Of a stretch of 64,000 bases of DNA, positions 16,169-25,200 are shown one piece after another. This DNA is from Pseudomonas plecoglossicida NBRC 103162 = DSM 15088. GTDB taxonomy: Bacteria > Pseudomonadota > Gammaproteobacteria > Pseudomonadales > Pseudomonadaceae. The DNA lies in contig NZ_BBIV01000031.1 of assembly GCF_000730665.1 (NCBI RefSeq), forward strand, positions 1-64,000. The letters are read 5' to 3'. The position numbers and the translations under genes are program-made. The notes beneath the pieces were generated by a model. It had not been told where the DNA came from. It searched no databases and saw only the letters and a program-made list of their open reading frames with translations. The stretch's first letter is position 1, and every line of letters begins with the position of its first letter.

Positions 16169-18370
16169 GTGAAGAACCTGTTCGGCCACCCGCGTACCCG
16201 GCTCGTCGCCCTGGCAATCCTGGTGCTGGTGCTTCCGCTGGCTGCGCGCGCCCTCCTGGGCTGGTCCAATCCTCTCGGTTATCTGTCGGACCTGGCCATC
16301 GGCAGTCTGCTGGCGCTGGTGCTGCACCGCCGCGCGTGGTGGCTGACATTGCCAGTCCTGCTGGTTTGGGCCTTGCTCTGGGTAGCTTCGGCAGAGCTGG
16401 TGAGCGCCGTCGGGCGACTGCCGACCAGTGCCGACCTGGTTTACCTGGTTGACCCTCAATTCATGGAAAACTCCACCTGCGGTGGCCTTGCCCACCCGTG
16501 GTTGCCCTGGCTGCTGGCCGTTGCCCTGCTTGGCTGGGTAACGACCGCCTGGCGCAGTCGAGGCAAGCAGGGCCAGCCCTTGCCGCGCTGGGCCCTTGCC
16601 ATCCCCGCACTGCTGTTCGGGCTGCATTGGGGCAGCCAGCAACTGGCACCCTCCGACGCCGACCAGTGGCGCCAGTACAACCTCTCCCACCAGTTGCTCA
16701 GCGCCGGCGTGGGCGACCTGCAGCGCCGCGCCCTTGTCTGGACCGGGCACGAACAACCGATCACACCCATGCCCACGATCGGCCTGACCCTTGCCGACCT
16801 CAATGGCCACAAGCTGCTGACCGCCCCCGGCAGCGCACGCAACCTGCTGATGATCACCGTCGAAGGCATTCCTGGCGCATACGTTCGGCCAAACCGCCAG
16901 GCCCTGAACAGCCGGTTCGACGAGGAGTTGATGCCCAATCTGAGCCGATGGGCCGAGCGCGGCATGAACACGCCCGACTACGTGCTGCACACCCACCAGA
17001 CCATTCGCGGCCTGTACGCCATGCTCTGCGGCGACTACGACAAGCTGGCGAACGGCACCCCAAAGGGCATGGAACTGCTCACCCAGCAGCAGCGCAACCT
17101 GGCCTGCCTGCCGGCCCAGCTGCGCCAGGCAGGCTTCAGTACACACTACCTGCAAGGTGCCGGCCTGCGCTTCATGGCCAAGGACCGGATCATGCCCCAC
17201 ATCGGCTTCGACTCGGTGCACGGCCAGGAATGGTTCCGCAACGAAAACTACCTGGAGTTCCCTTGGGGCAAGGATGACCGGGCATTCTTCGAAGGTGCCC
17301 TGGACTACGTCGGGCAACTGCGCCAGCAGGATCGCCCGTGGATGCTCACCCTGCTGACCGTGGGCACCCACCAGCCATATTCGGCACCGGCCGACTACCT
17401 GGCACGATATGACACCGCCAAGCAAGCCGCCGTGGCCTACCTCGACGACGCGCTGGGGGCATTTCTCGACAACCTCGAACGCCAGGGCGTGCTAAAGGAC
17501 ACACTGGTAATCGTCACCTCGGACGAGTCCCACGGTATCGATGGGGTGCGCCTGGCCTCCTCGTGGGGCTTCAACCTGATGCTGGCGCCGGAGCAGACAC
17601 AACTGCCGCGCCTCAAGCAGGGCACCTACGGCCACATCGACCTTGCCACTTCCTTGCTCGACTACTTCGCCTTGCCGATTCCAGCCGCGCTGGGCGGGCG
17701 CTCGCTGCTGCGCGACTATGACAGCGGGCGCGAGATGATTTCCTACACCAATGGCATGTTGCGTTACCACGATGGCCAAGGCGTATTGACGGAATGCGAC
17801 TTCCAGCAACGCTGCCGCCGTTATGCAAGCCAAGGTTTCATTGCTGACCAGGCCCGTTACCTCGGCCCGGCCGACGATCGCACCGGCCCACAGCTGACCG
17901 CCCTGGCCGGGGCGCTCGACCAGTCGCTGTTGCACACGCACCTGAACCTGCGCTACCAGTTCGGTGGCCCCTCGGCCATCCCGTTGCAGGCGCGCATTCG
18001 CGATGACTGGGCTGACAACCTGATTGGTGCGCAGTACCTGGAAATGCCCGAAGGCTCGCATACCCGGGTGCGGGTCAAGGTGCGCGCACTCGATCGGCAA
18101 CACGTTGCCTACATCCAGCTCAAGGCCAAGGAGCTGGAGCAGGATGTGCCGCTGGGCTTGCCCGAAGAGATCCGGGTAACGGCCGATGAACCGCTGGAGA
18201 TGGAATTCGGCTTCGACAACCCCACCGTGCGCAAGGCATTTTCCTTCCACTTGCTGGGGTATGGCGGCGGTGAAGTGGAGATCAGCGATTTCAGCGTGAT
18301 TACCGCGCTGCCAGGTGAAGAAGAGACGATCGATGAACTCTCGGACGGGCATGTCGCGCAGTCGAGCTGA
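16169..18370 (+). CDS. LTA-synthase-type membrane sulfatase/phosphotransferase
   Basis: 733 residues, starting at GTG with AAGGAAAG just upstream. About five membrane helices occupy residues 1-190. A large periplasmic alkaline-phosphatase-superfamily domain follows: NLLMITVEGIPGAYVRPN (metal and substrate region), the likely nucleophile Thr in HTHQTIRGLYAMLCGDYD, a metal motif in TVGTHQPY, and VTSDESHG. An extra ~170-residue C-terminal region has no motif I recognise. LtaS relatives in Gram-negatives transfer phosphoglycerol or phosphoethanolamine to surface or periplasmic glycans (OpgB-like); the acceptor here is unknown. It lies directly after fap but has its own leader and is separated by a terminator. 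Confidence 0.85.
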   Translation: MKNLFGHPRTRLVALAILVLVLPLAARALLGWSNPLGYLSDLAIGSLLALVLHRRAWWLTLPVLLVWALLWVASAELVSAVGRLPTSADLVYLVDPQFMENSTCGGLAHPWLPWLLAVALLGWVTTAWRSRGKQGQPLPRWALAIPALLFGLHWGSQQLAPSDADQWRQYNLSHQLLSAGVGDLQRRALVWTGHEQPITPMPTIGLTLADLNGHKLLTAPGSARNLLMITVEGIPGAYVRPNRQALNSRFDEELMPNLSRWAERGMNTPDYVLHTHQTIRGLYAMLCGDYDKLANGTPKGMELLTQQQRNLACLPAQLRQAGFSTHYLQGAGLRFMAKDRIMPHIGFDSVHGQEWFRNENYLEFPWGKDDRAFFEGALDYVGQLRQQDRPWMLTLLTVGTHQPYSAPADYLARYDTAKQAAVAYLDDALGAFLDNLERQGVLKDTLVIVTSDESHGIDGVRLASSWGFNLMLAPEQTQLPRLKQGTYGHIDLATSLLDYFALPIPAALGGRSLLRDYDSGREMISYTNGMLRYHDGQGVLTECDFQQRCRRYASQGFIADQARYLGPADDRTGPQLTALAGALDQSLLHTHLNLRYQFGGPSAIPLQARIRDDWADNLIGAQYLEMPEGSHTRVRVKVRALDRQHVAYIQLKAKELEQDVPLGLPEEIRVTADEPLEMEFGFDNPTVRKAFSFHLLGYGGGEVEISDFSVITALPGEEETIDELSDGHVAQSS

Positions 18371-18424
18371 GCATTGTGGGAGCAACTGTCTTGCCCATGA
18401 TCTTGAAAACTGGTGCGAAACCCA

Positions 18425-18504
18425 TGTGGGAGCCGGCTTGCCGGCGATAGGGCCCAGACAGCTTGTGCATGTGCTGGCCTCATCGCCGGCAAGCCGGCTC
18501 CCAC
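18425..18504. repeat. Inverted REP pair
   Basis: Two REP units in opposite orientation (18425-18448 and 18481-18504), spaced by 32 bp. They lie between the stop of the phosphotransferase gene and the convergent sigma-54 activator gene. The arrangement is the usual BIME-like doublet and could act as a transcript 3' boundary. Confidence 0.85.
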
Positions 18505-18583
18505 AGGAGTCGAGTCAACTTCTGGAAGTTGATCAAGACGGTTGCCTGCACAGGTTTTCTGCAGCGTGTGTGGCCGCGCAAGG

Positions 18584-19909
18584 TCAGCGAATCTGGTGCT
18601 TGTGCAGCAATCGGTAGAACGTCGGCCGTGAAACCCCCAACACCTTCGCCGCGATGCTCAGGTTGTTGCTGTGTCTGTCGAGCACATCGCACAACGCCTG
18701 GCGCTCTGCACGGTGCTTGTAGTCCTCCAACGTGCTCAAGGGCTGATCCTCCTGCTCGAGCACATGCAAGCCCAGGTCCTGGGCTTCGATCTGCCGACCT
18801 TCGGCCAGCACCAGCCCTCGCCGCACCCGGTTGGCCAGCTCCCGTACATTGCCCGGCCAATTGTGACGCCCCATGGCAGCCAGGGCATGGTCACTGAAGG
18901 ACCGCGGCCGGCGGCCGGTCTCCAGGCTGTAGAAATGCGAAAAATGGTTGGCCAGCATCGACAGGTCACCGTGCCGGTCACGCAAGGGTGCAGTCACCAC
19001 CTGCAACACATTGAGCCGGTAATACAGGTCTTCCCGGAAGCGCCCCTGTTCGATGGCCTTTTCGAGGTCCACGTGGGTGGCGGCCAGTACCCGCACATCG
19101 ACCGGAATCGGCTGGCTGCTACCGACCCGCTCGATGTGCTTTTCCTGCAGGAAACGCAGCAGATTGGCCTGCAACTCCAGCGGCAGGTCGCCAATTTCGT
19201 CGAGGAAAAGCGTGCCGCCGTGGGCCGCCTCGATCCGCCCTATCTTGCGCTGATGCGCGCCAGTGAACGCGCCCTTCTCGTGCCCGAACAACTCCGACTG
19301 GATCAGATGTTCAGGTATCGCCCCGCAGTTGATCGCTATGAACGGCATCTCGCGGCGCTGGGATTGGCGGTGCAACGTACGCGCCACCAATTCCTTGCCG
19401 GTGCCGCTCTCGCCTCGGATCAGTACCGGCGATTCGGTAGGCGCCAGTTTGCCCAGCAATTTTCGCAGCTCGAGTATCGGCCGGCTGTCACCCAGCAGTT
19501 CGTGCTCCAGGCCATCGACCGGCACCGCCCCCTTGCCCCGCAGGCGTGCCATGCCGAACGCACGTCCCAGGGTCACGAGCACGCGGGAAACGTCGAATGG
19601 CAAGGTGTGGAAGTCGAAGAACCACTCGCAGACAAAATCACCGACGTTCTGCATGCGCAGTTGCTCGGCATTGAGCACCGCGATCCATTCGGTATTGCTG
19701 CGCTTGATCAGGTCCTTGACCGCATCCGGGTGGCGCAGGTGCGATTCCTGCAAACGCAGCAGGCCGAGGTCGCATCGGTTCTCCAGCGCCAGCTCCAGGC
19801 TACAGCTGCGGACCTCCCAGCCTGCAGTCTCAAGGCCCGGCAACAAACGGTGACAATCATCGCAGGGGTCAACGATGAGCAAACGACGCAGCGCGGCGGT
19901 ATCGTGCAT
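18584..19909 (-). CDS. Sigma-54 activator with degenerate receiver, VpsR-like
   Basis: 441 residues. N-terminal about 115 residues resemble a receiver ([29 protein letters not shown]), but the usual phospho-acceptor Asp position is Arg. The central AAA+ domain has Walker A GESGTGKE, the sigma-54 contact loop GAFTGA, Walker [12 protein letters not shown] and the R-finger region. The C-terminus is a Fis-type helix-turn-helix ([27 protein letters not shown]). The build resembles VpsR-type activators, which respond to c-di-GMP rather than phosphorylation. It has no partner kinase here. Position near fap, which has a sigma-54-like promoter, makes fap a plausible target. It is read from a separate AT-rich promoter region. 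Confidence 0.92.
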   Translation of the reverse strand: MHDTAALRRLLIVDPCDDCHRLLPGLETAGWEVRSCSLELALENRCDLGLLRLQESHLRHPDAVKDLIKRSNTEWIAVLNAEQLRMQNVGDFVCEWFFDFHTLPFDVSRVLVTLGRAFGMARLRGKGAVPVDGLEHELLGDSRPILELRKLLGKLAPTESPVLIRGESGTGKELVARTLHRQSQRREMPFIAINCGAIPEHLIQSELFGHEKGAFTGAHQRKIGRIEAAHGGTLFLDEIGDLPLELQANLLRFLQEKHIERVGSSQPIPVDVRVLAATHVDLEKAIEQGRFREDLYYRLNVLQVVTAPLRDRHGDLSMLANHFSHFYSLETGRRPRSFSDHALAAMGRHNWPGNVRELANRVRRGLVLAEGRQIEAQDLGLHVLEQEDQPLSTLEDYKHRAERQALCDVLDRHSNNLSIAAKVLGVSRPTFYRLLHKHQIR

Positions 19910-20253
19910 GACCGTTCCTTGGCGCCAATTTATGGTTTTTTACGTGAAAACAGTAAGTTGCGGCGCCGATTTAACAGTAGCAACGAACTTGACGGTGCCC
20001 ACTACCGTCTGTCTGCCCGATTCTGGCCAAAACAACCCAAGCGGGAATTTTTCAAATTTATTGACGTCACAGGCGGCACAGGACAATAAACCCCGTTCAA
20101 ATTTGAAAAAAAATAACCACGCTGTGTGACTCCTCCCCCAACTTGGAGCATCAGTACGAATAACCCCGCACTGCAGATCGCGATGAGCTGAAGCGACGTA
20201 GCAGTAAACGCGGACCTTCATTACGCTGTTTGGGACCATAGAGAGACCGAATC
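19910..20253. other. AT-rich divergent regulatory region
   Basis: 344 bp without a credible gene, separating the sigma-54 activator from a small hypothetical gene. It is clearly more AT-rich than its surroundings. A perfect 12-bp palindrome TTCAAATTTGAA lies at 20096-20107, with a half-similar TTCAAATTTATT about 45 bp upstream (around 20050). These are candidate operators. Confidence 0.5.
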
Positions 20254-20520
20254 ATGAATGCACCGCTCCGTGTCAACGAAGCCCTGCTGATTGCCGACCA
20301 CGCCTTCGAACCCTTCCAGTGCGTGGCCTGGGATGCGCCCAACGGTACGGGTGAGCTGAGCCTGGCCGTGATCGACCGGACAAGCACCCGTATCGGTAGC
20401 AAGCAAGTGTCGTCGCGTATCTATTCCGACCCGGCACAATGGGCATGCCTGATCGAGGAAGTGCGCGCCGAGTTGTGCGAGAAGGGATATGACCTGCAGC
20501 CCTGGTCAATGCCAAAATAA
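20254..20520 (+). CDS. Conserved small hypothetical protein
   Basis: 88 residues, soluble and mildly acidic, with no signal peptide. I do not recognise a family. The sequence HAFEPFQCVAWDAPNGTGELSLAVIDRTSTRIGSK suggests a small beta-rich core, and a final helix (PAQWACLIEEVRAELCEKG) ends in LQPWSMPK. GC content and codon use fit neighbouring genes. It is flanked by an AT-rich regulatory region upstream and a perfect hairpin downstream, so it looks like an independent, monocistronic gene. Confidence 0.7.
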   Translation: MNAPLRVNEALLIADHAFEPFQCVAWDAPNGTGELSLAVIDRTSTRIGSKQVSSRIYSDPAQWACLIEEVRAELCEKGYDLQPWSMPK

Positions 20521-20537
20521 TAGCAACCCTTGCTCTG

Positions 20538-20562
20538 CAAGTGCGTGCCCGCCACGCACTTG
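20538..20562. terminator. Bidirectional hairpin between convergent genes
   Basis: CAAGTGCGTG-CCCGC-CACGCACTTG, a perfect 10-bp stem with a 5-nt loop. It sits between the small hypothetical gene (plus) and the vWA gene (minus) and can serve both. T-runs are weak on both sides. Confidence 0.6.
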
Positions 20563-20625
20563 TGCAACTTTCCAACCCGCCTTCAAGCAACTTTCCTATT
20601 GCGGCAAAGTGTCGCGCCTATTACC

Positions 20626-21270
20626 TCATTCGGTGACCCGGGACTGTTCCAGGTGCTGATACTCGGCCTGCAGTTGATCGGCCAGTTGCCGCGCGCGCCC
20701 CAGGCGAACCGGCGCCAATTCCATGTCCACTACCAAGGTGGCACAAGGCAAGGGCTGCACATCTTTCCAACGTTGCAGCCGACCATCGGTAAACACCAGG
20801 CAGCGCTGAAACTCGTGCGGGCAGGCTTTCTGCCGCGCTTGCAACCAGCGACGAGCCTGCTCCAGCGCTGCAATCAACGGGGTTCCACCGCCAGCACCCA
20901 GGTTTTGCAACCAAGGTTGCAAGGCGGCCGACGCTTTCAGTCCCTGACGTTGCCATTGCGGCGCTCCACCGCTGGCGGTCATCAACGCCAGCCGAGCTCG
21001 CTGGCGATAAGCCTGGTCGAACAGCGCTGCCAGCAGGCCCTTGGCCTGGCCCAGCGCCTGGTGGCGGCGGGTCGAGGCCGACGCATCAACGATCACCAGC
21101 CACAACTCGCAGGCCTGACCCTGACGCTGCTGCCAACACAGGTCGCGGCGCTGCAGCGGGCGCCCCTTGAGCAAGGTCGCCAACCAGGCGACACGGCCTT
21201 TGCTCGCCGCCTGCGCGCGGCCACGGCTGGCACCGGACAGTTTTCCGGCACGTGGCATGGCATCCGTCAA
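20626..21270 (-). CDS. vWA-domain protein, chelatase D-subunit C-terminal half
   Basis: 214 residues comprising essentially one von Willebrand A / integrin-I domain. The metal-ion site is CELWLVIVDASASTRRHQALGQAK (DxSxS), with GGTPLIAALEQA and VFTDGR completing the MIDAS. This corresponds to the C-terminal part of ChlD/BchD Mg-chelatase subunits, without an AAA+ domain. It follows the ChlI-like gene by 23 bp and ends the cobW-cobN-chlI-vWA unit. It probably assists the AAA+ ring in loading cobalt through CobN. Confidence 0.88.
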   Translation of the reverse strand: MTDAMPRAGKLSGASRGRAQAASKGRVAWLATLLKGRPLQRRDLCWQQRQGQACELWLVIVDASASTRRHQALGQAKGLLAALFDQAYRQRARLALMTASGGAPQWQRQGLKASAALQPWLQNLGAGGGTPLIAALEQARRWLQARQKACPHEFQRCLVFTDGRLQRWKDVQPLPCATLVVDMELAPVRLGRARQLADQLQAEYQHLEQSRVTE

Positions 21271-21293
21271 CTGATTGCCCGGTGGGCGGATGC

Positions 21294-22295
21294 TCAGGGC
21301 TTTTTTGCCCAGTCAGGCACCTCGCGCCTGGCACCACTGGTGACGGGTTGGGCTGGCAACGCCCCCCACTCCCCTTGTCCGCTCCGGCTTTGCGTATCGC
21401 GGCCGCTGGTTGGGGGCGGCGAGGGCTGGGCGCCGGTCTCGGGCGTGTGGCGACGCCGGTGGCGCAGGGCGAATTCCGCCACGGCCTCGACATCGGCTTC
21501 TTCGATCGCCTCGCCCCCACGCCAGGCACAATGGGCGCGGGCCGCGCGCAACCAGACCAGGTCGGCACGCAGGCCGTCGACCCCGGCGGCATAACAGCGC
21601 TCGGTGATCCAGGCCAGGGACTGGTCGTCCAGGGCAATCGCCGACAGCCCTTGCCGTGCGGCCTGACAGCGCTCGCGCAGTTGCGCCTGGGCTGCGGCCC
21701 ATTGCTCGCAGAAGGCCTGCGGGTCGCTATCGAAGGCCAGGCGCCGGCGAATGATCTGCTGCCGCGCTTCGGGGGCCGGCAGCCCTTCGAGCACGACATT
21801 GAGCCCGAAGCGGTCGAGCAGTTGCGGGCGCAACTCGCCTTCCTCGGGGTTCATGGTGCCGATCAGGACGAAACGCGCACTGTGCCGGTGAGAGATGCCG
21901 TCACGCTCGACGCGGTTGGTGCCACTGGCGGCAACGTCGAGCAGCAGGTCCACCAGGGTATCGGGCAACAGATTGACTTCGTCGACATACAGCACCCCGC
22001 CGTCGGCCTGGGCCAGCACGCCGGGGGAAAACTGCGCCTTGCCCTGCCCCAGCGCGGCATCCAGGTCCAGGGTGCCGACCAGGCGTTCTTCGCTGGCGCC
22101 CAGCGGCAAGGTAACGAAAGGCCCTTCGCCGAGCAGGTCCGCCAGGCCACGCGCCAGGGTACTCTTGGCCATGCCGCGCGGCCCTTCGATCAGCACGCCG
22201 CCGATCTTGGGATCGATGGCGGTCAGGCACAACGCCAGCTTCAGCGCGTCGGCAGCGACCACGGCCGCCAGGGGAAATTGCACGGGTTCACTCAT
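21294..22295 (-). CDS. ChlI-like AAA+ ATPase of the cobalt chelatase
   Basis: 333 residues. AAA+ core with Walker A EGPRGMAKS, Walker B GGVLYVDEVNLL, sensor-1 LIGTMNPEEGELRPQLLDRFGL and a helical lid, as in Mg-chelatase subunit I. The last ~50 residues (TPETGAQPSPPPTSGRD...) are a Pro/Ser/Gly-rich tail, like the linker joining AAA+ and vWA halves in ChlD. Start at MSEPVQFP. It begins one base after the cobN stop. With the vWA protein it probably supplies ATP-driven remodelling for CobN. Confidence 0.92.
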   Translation of the reverse strand: MSEPVQFPLAAVVAADALKLALCLTAIDPKIGGVLIEGPRGMAKSTLARGLADLLGEGPFVTLPLGASEERLVGTLDLDAALGQGKAQFSPGVLAQADGGVLYVDEVNLLPDTLVDLLLDVAASGTNRVERDGISHRHSARFVLIGTMNPEEGELRPQLLDRFGLNVVLEGLPAPEARQQIIRRRLAFDSDPQAFCEQWAAAQAQLRERCQAARQGLSAIALDDQSLAWITERCYAAGVDGLRADLVWLRAARAHCAWRGGEAIEEADVEAVAEFALRHRRRHTPETGAQPSPPPTSGRDTQSRSGQGEWGALPAQPVTSGARREVPDWAKKP

Positions 22296-22296
22296 T

Positions 22297-25200
22297 TCAA
22301 GCCTGTTCCTCGCCATCGAGCAGTTGTTCCTCGAGCGCTTCGCGGTACTCGCCAGGCTGTTCCCAGAGCCCACGCTGCTGGGCTTCCAGCAAACGCTCGG
22401 TGAGGTCGCGCAAGGCCTCGGGGTTGTGCTGGCGCATGAAGTCGCGGGTCGCCGGGTCGAGCACATAGGCATCGGCCAGCGACTGGTAATGATGATCGTC
22501 GATCAGGTGCGTGGTCGCGTCGAAGGCGAACAGGTTGTCGACCGTCGCCGCCAGTTCGAACGCGCCCTTGTAGCCGTGGCGCTTGGCCCCGTCGATCCAC
22601 TTGGGATTGAGCGCGCGCGCACGCATCACGCGGTTCAGCTCTTCCTTGAGGGTGCGGATGCGCGGACGGTCGAGTTGGCTGTGATCGCCGTGGTAACTCG
22701 CCACCTTCGTCCCGCCCAAGGTCTCGGAGGCTGCCAGCATGCCACCCTGGAACTGGTAGTAGTCATTGGAGTCGAGCAGGTCGTGCTCATGGTTGTCCTG
22801 GTTCTGCAGGACGGCCTGGACCTGACCCAGGCGCCGGGCGAACTGGGCGCGTGCCGGGGTACCCTCGTCGCTCGCGCCATAGGCGTAGCCGCCATGGTTG
22901 AGGTACACCTCGGCCAGGTCTTCGCGGTTGTGCCACAGGCGACCCTCGATGGCATTCTGCACGCCGGCGCCATAGGCACCGGGCTTGGCACCGAAGACCC
23001 GCCAGCCGGCCTCCCGCGCGGCCTGCTCGGGCGCCATGCCCTGGGCTTGCATGGCGTCGCGCTCGTGACGGACACGGGCGGCAAGCGGGTTCATGTCGGC
23101 AGGCTCGTCCAGCGCTGCTACCGCTTGCACCGCCGCATCGAACAAACGGATCAGGTTGCCGAAGGCATCGCGGAAGAATCCCGAGACCCGCAAGGTCACG
23201 TCGACCCGCGGGCGGTCGAGCAGGCTCAAAGGCAAGATCTCGAAATCGTCGACGCGCTGGCTGCCCGTGGCCCACACAGGTCGCACGCCCATCAGTGCCA
23301 TGGCCTGGGCGATGTCGTCGCCACCGGTACGCATGGTGGCCGTGCCCCAAACCGACACACCGAGCTGACGCAGATGGTCGCCGTGGTCCTGCAGGTGCCG
23401 TTCGAGGATCAGGTTGGCCGAGGCAAACCCAAGGCGCCAGGCGGTCGTGGTGGGCAGGTTGCGCACATCCACGGTATAGAAGTTGCGGCCTGTGGGCAGC
23501 ACATCCAGACGGCCACGGCTCGGTGCGCCGCTGGGGCCGGCCGGCACGAAACGGCCCGCCAGCGCAGCGAGCAACCCGTTCATCTCGGCCGGCCCACAGG
23601 CGTCGAGATCCGGGGCCACCTGCTCGCACAACGCGCACAGTACCGCCTGCACGGGTTGCCACTGCGGCTCGTCAGGCAATTGCAAGGTCGTGTCCAGGGC
23701 GTGTTCGATGAGCTTCAACGCGAACAGTTCGAGCCGTTCACGGGCGTCGCCGCAGGTACGCCATGCCTCTTCGCTCATCGCTTGCAATGGGGCCGGATGC
23801 GGACCGCTCCAGGGCTCGCCGAGGTCGCAGTCAAGCGGATCGAAGCCCAGGGCAAACGCCTTTGCCAGGGTGCGCAACAGGCTGGCATTGCCCGCTCGCC
23901 CGTCACCACGCTCCACCCGCAGCAAGGCCAGCAAGGTATCGAGCCGCAGCCGTGCCTGTGGCGATTGGCCAAACACGTGCAAGCCATCGCGAATCTGCGA
24001 TTCCTTGAGGTCGCACAGGTAGGTGTCCAGGCGTGGCAACCACACCGCAGCATCTTCCAGCTGGCCTTCGAGCTGCAGTTCGCGGTCGATGTGGTTGGCC
24101 TTGACCAGTTCGAGGATATCGCGCTGAAGCTCGCGGGCGCGTCGCGGGTCGAGCAACTGCGCTTCGTAGAATTCGTCGGCCAGCCGCTCGAGATGGCGCA
24201 GCGGGCCGTAGGTTTCGGCCCGGGTCAACGGCGGCATCAAGTGGTCGATGATCACTGCCTGGGTACGGCGCTTGGCCTGGGCGCCCTCGCCCGGGTCGTT
24301 GACGATGAACGGATAGATATTGGGCAGCGGCCCGAGCAAGGCGTCAGGCCAGCACTCGGCTGACAGGCCCACGCCCTTGCCGGGCAACCATTCCAGGTTG
24401 CCGTGCTTGCCCACATGGATCACGGCGTCGGCGGCGAAGGCATGGCGCAGCCAGAAATGAAACGCCAGGTAGCCATGTGGCGGCACCAGGTCCGGGTCGT
24501 GGTACACGGCGCTGGAGTCTACCTGGTAACCGCGTGCAGGCTGGATGCCGACGAAGGTCAGGCCGAAACGAAGGCCGGCCACCATCATGCGACCGCTGCG
24601 GTACATCGGGTCCTGCTCGGGCGCGCCCCAGCGTTCTAGCACAGCCTGGCGGTTGTTGGCAGGCAAGCGCTCGAAGGCGGCCTGGTATTCCGCCAGACTC
24701 AGGCTTTGCGCGCATGGGCGCTGATCGAGGTGATCGAGATCGTTGGTCACGCCACCGAGCAACTGGTGGATCAACTGTGTGCCGCTGTGCGGCAGTTGCT
24801 CCAGCGGGTAGCCCTCGGCTTTCAGGGCCTGGAGAATGTTCAGGGCCGCAGCCGGGGTGTCCAGCCCGACGCCATTGCCGATGCGTCCATCGCGGGTCGG
24901 ATAGTTGGCCAGCACCAGCGCCACGCGCTTCTGGCCATTGGGCAGGCGTGCCAGCTCTACCCAGCGTCGTGCCAGTTCGGCGACGAAGTCCATGCGCTCG
25001 GGGTGGGCCCGGTAGCAGACCACATCGGACTGGCTGCGCTCGCTGCGCCAGGCCATGTCCTTGAAACTGACCGGCCGGGTGATGATGCGCCCATCCAGCT
25101 CCGGCAAGGCAATGTGCATGGCCAGGTCACGGGCACCCAGGCCTTGCTCGCTGGCTTGCCATCCCGGCTGGTTGTCCTGTGCGCAAATGGCCTGGAGCAC

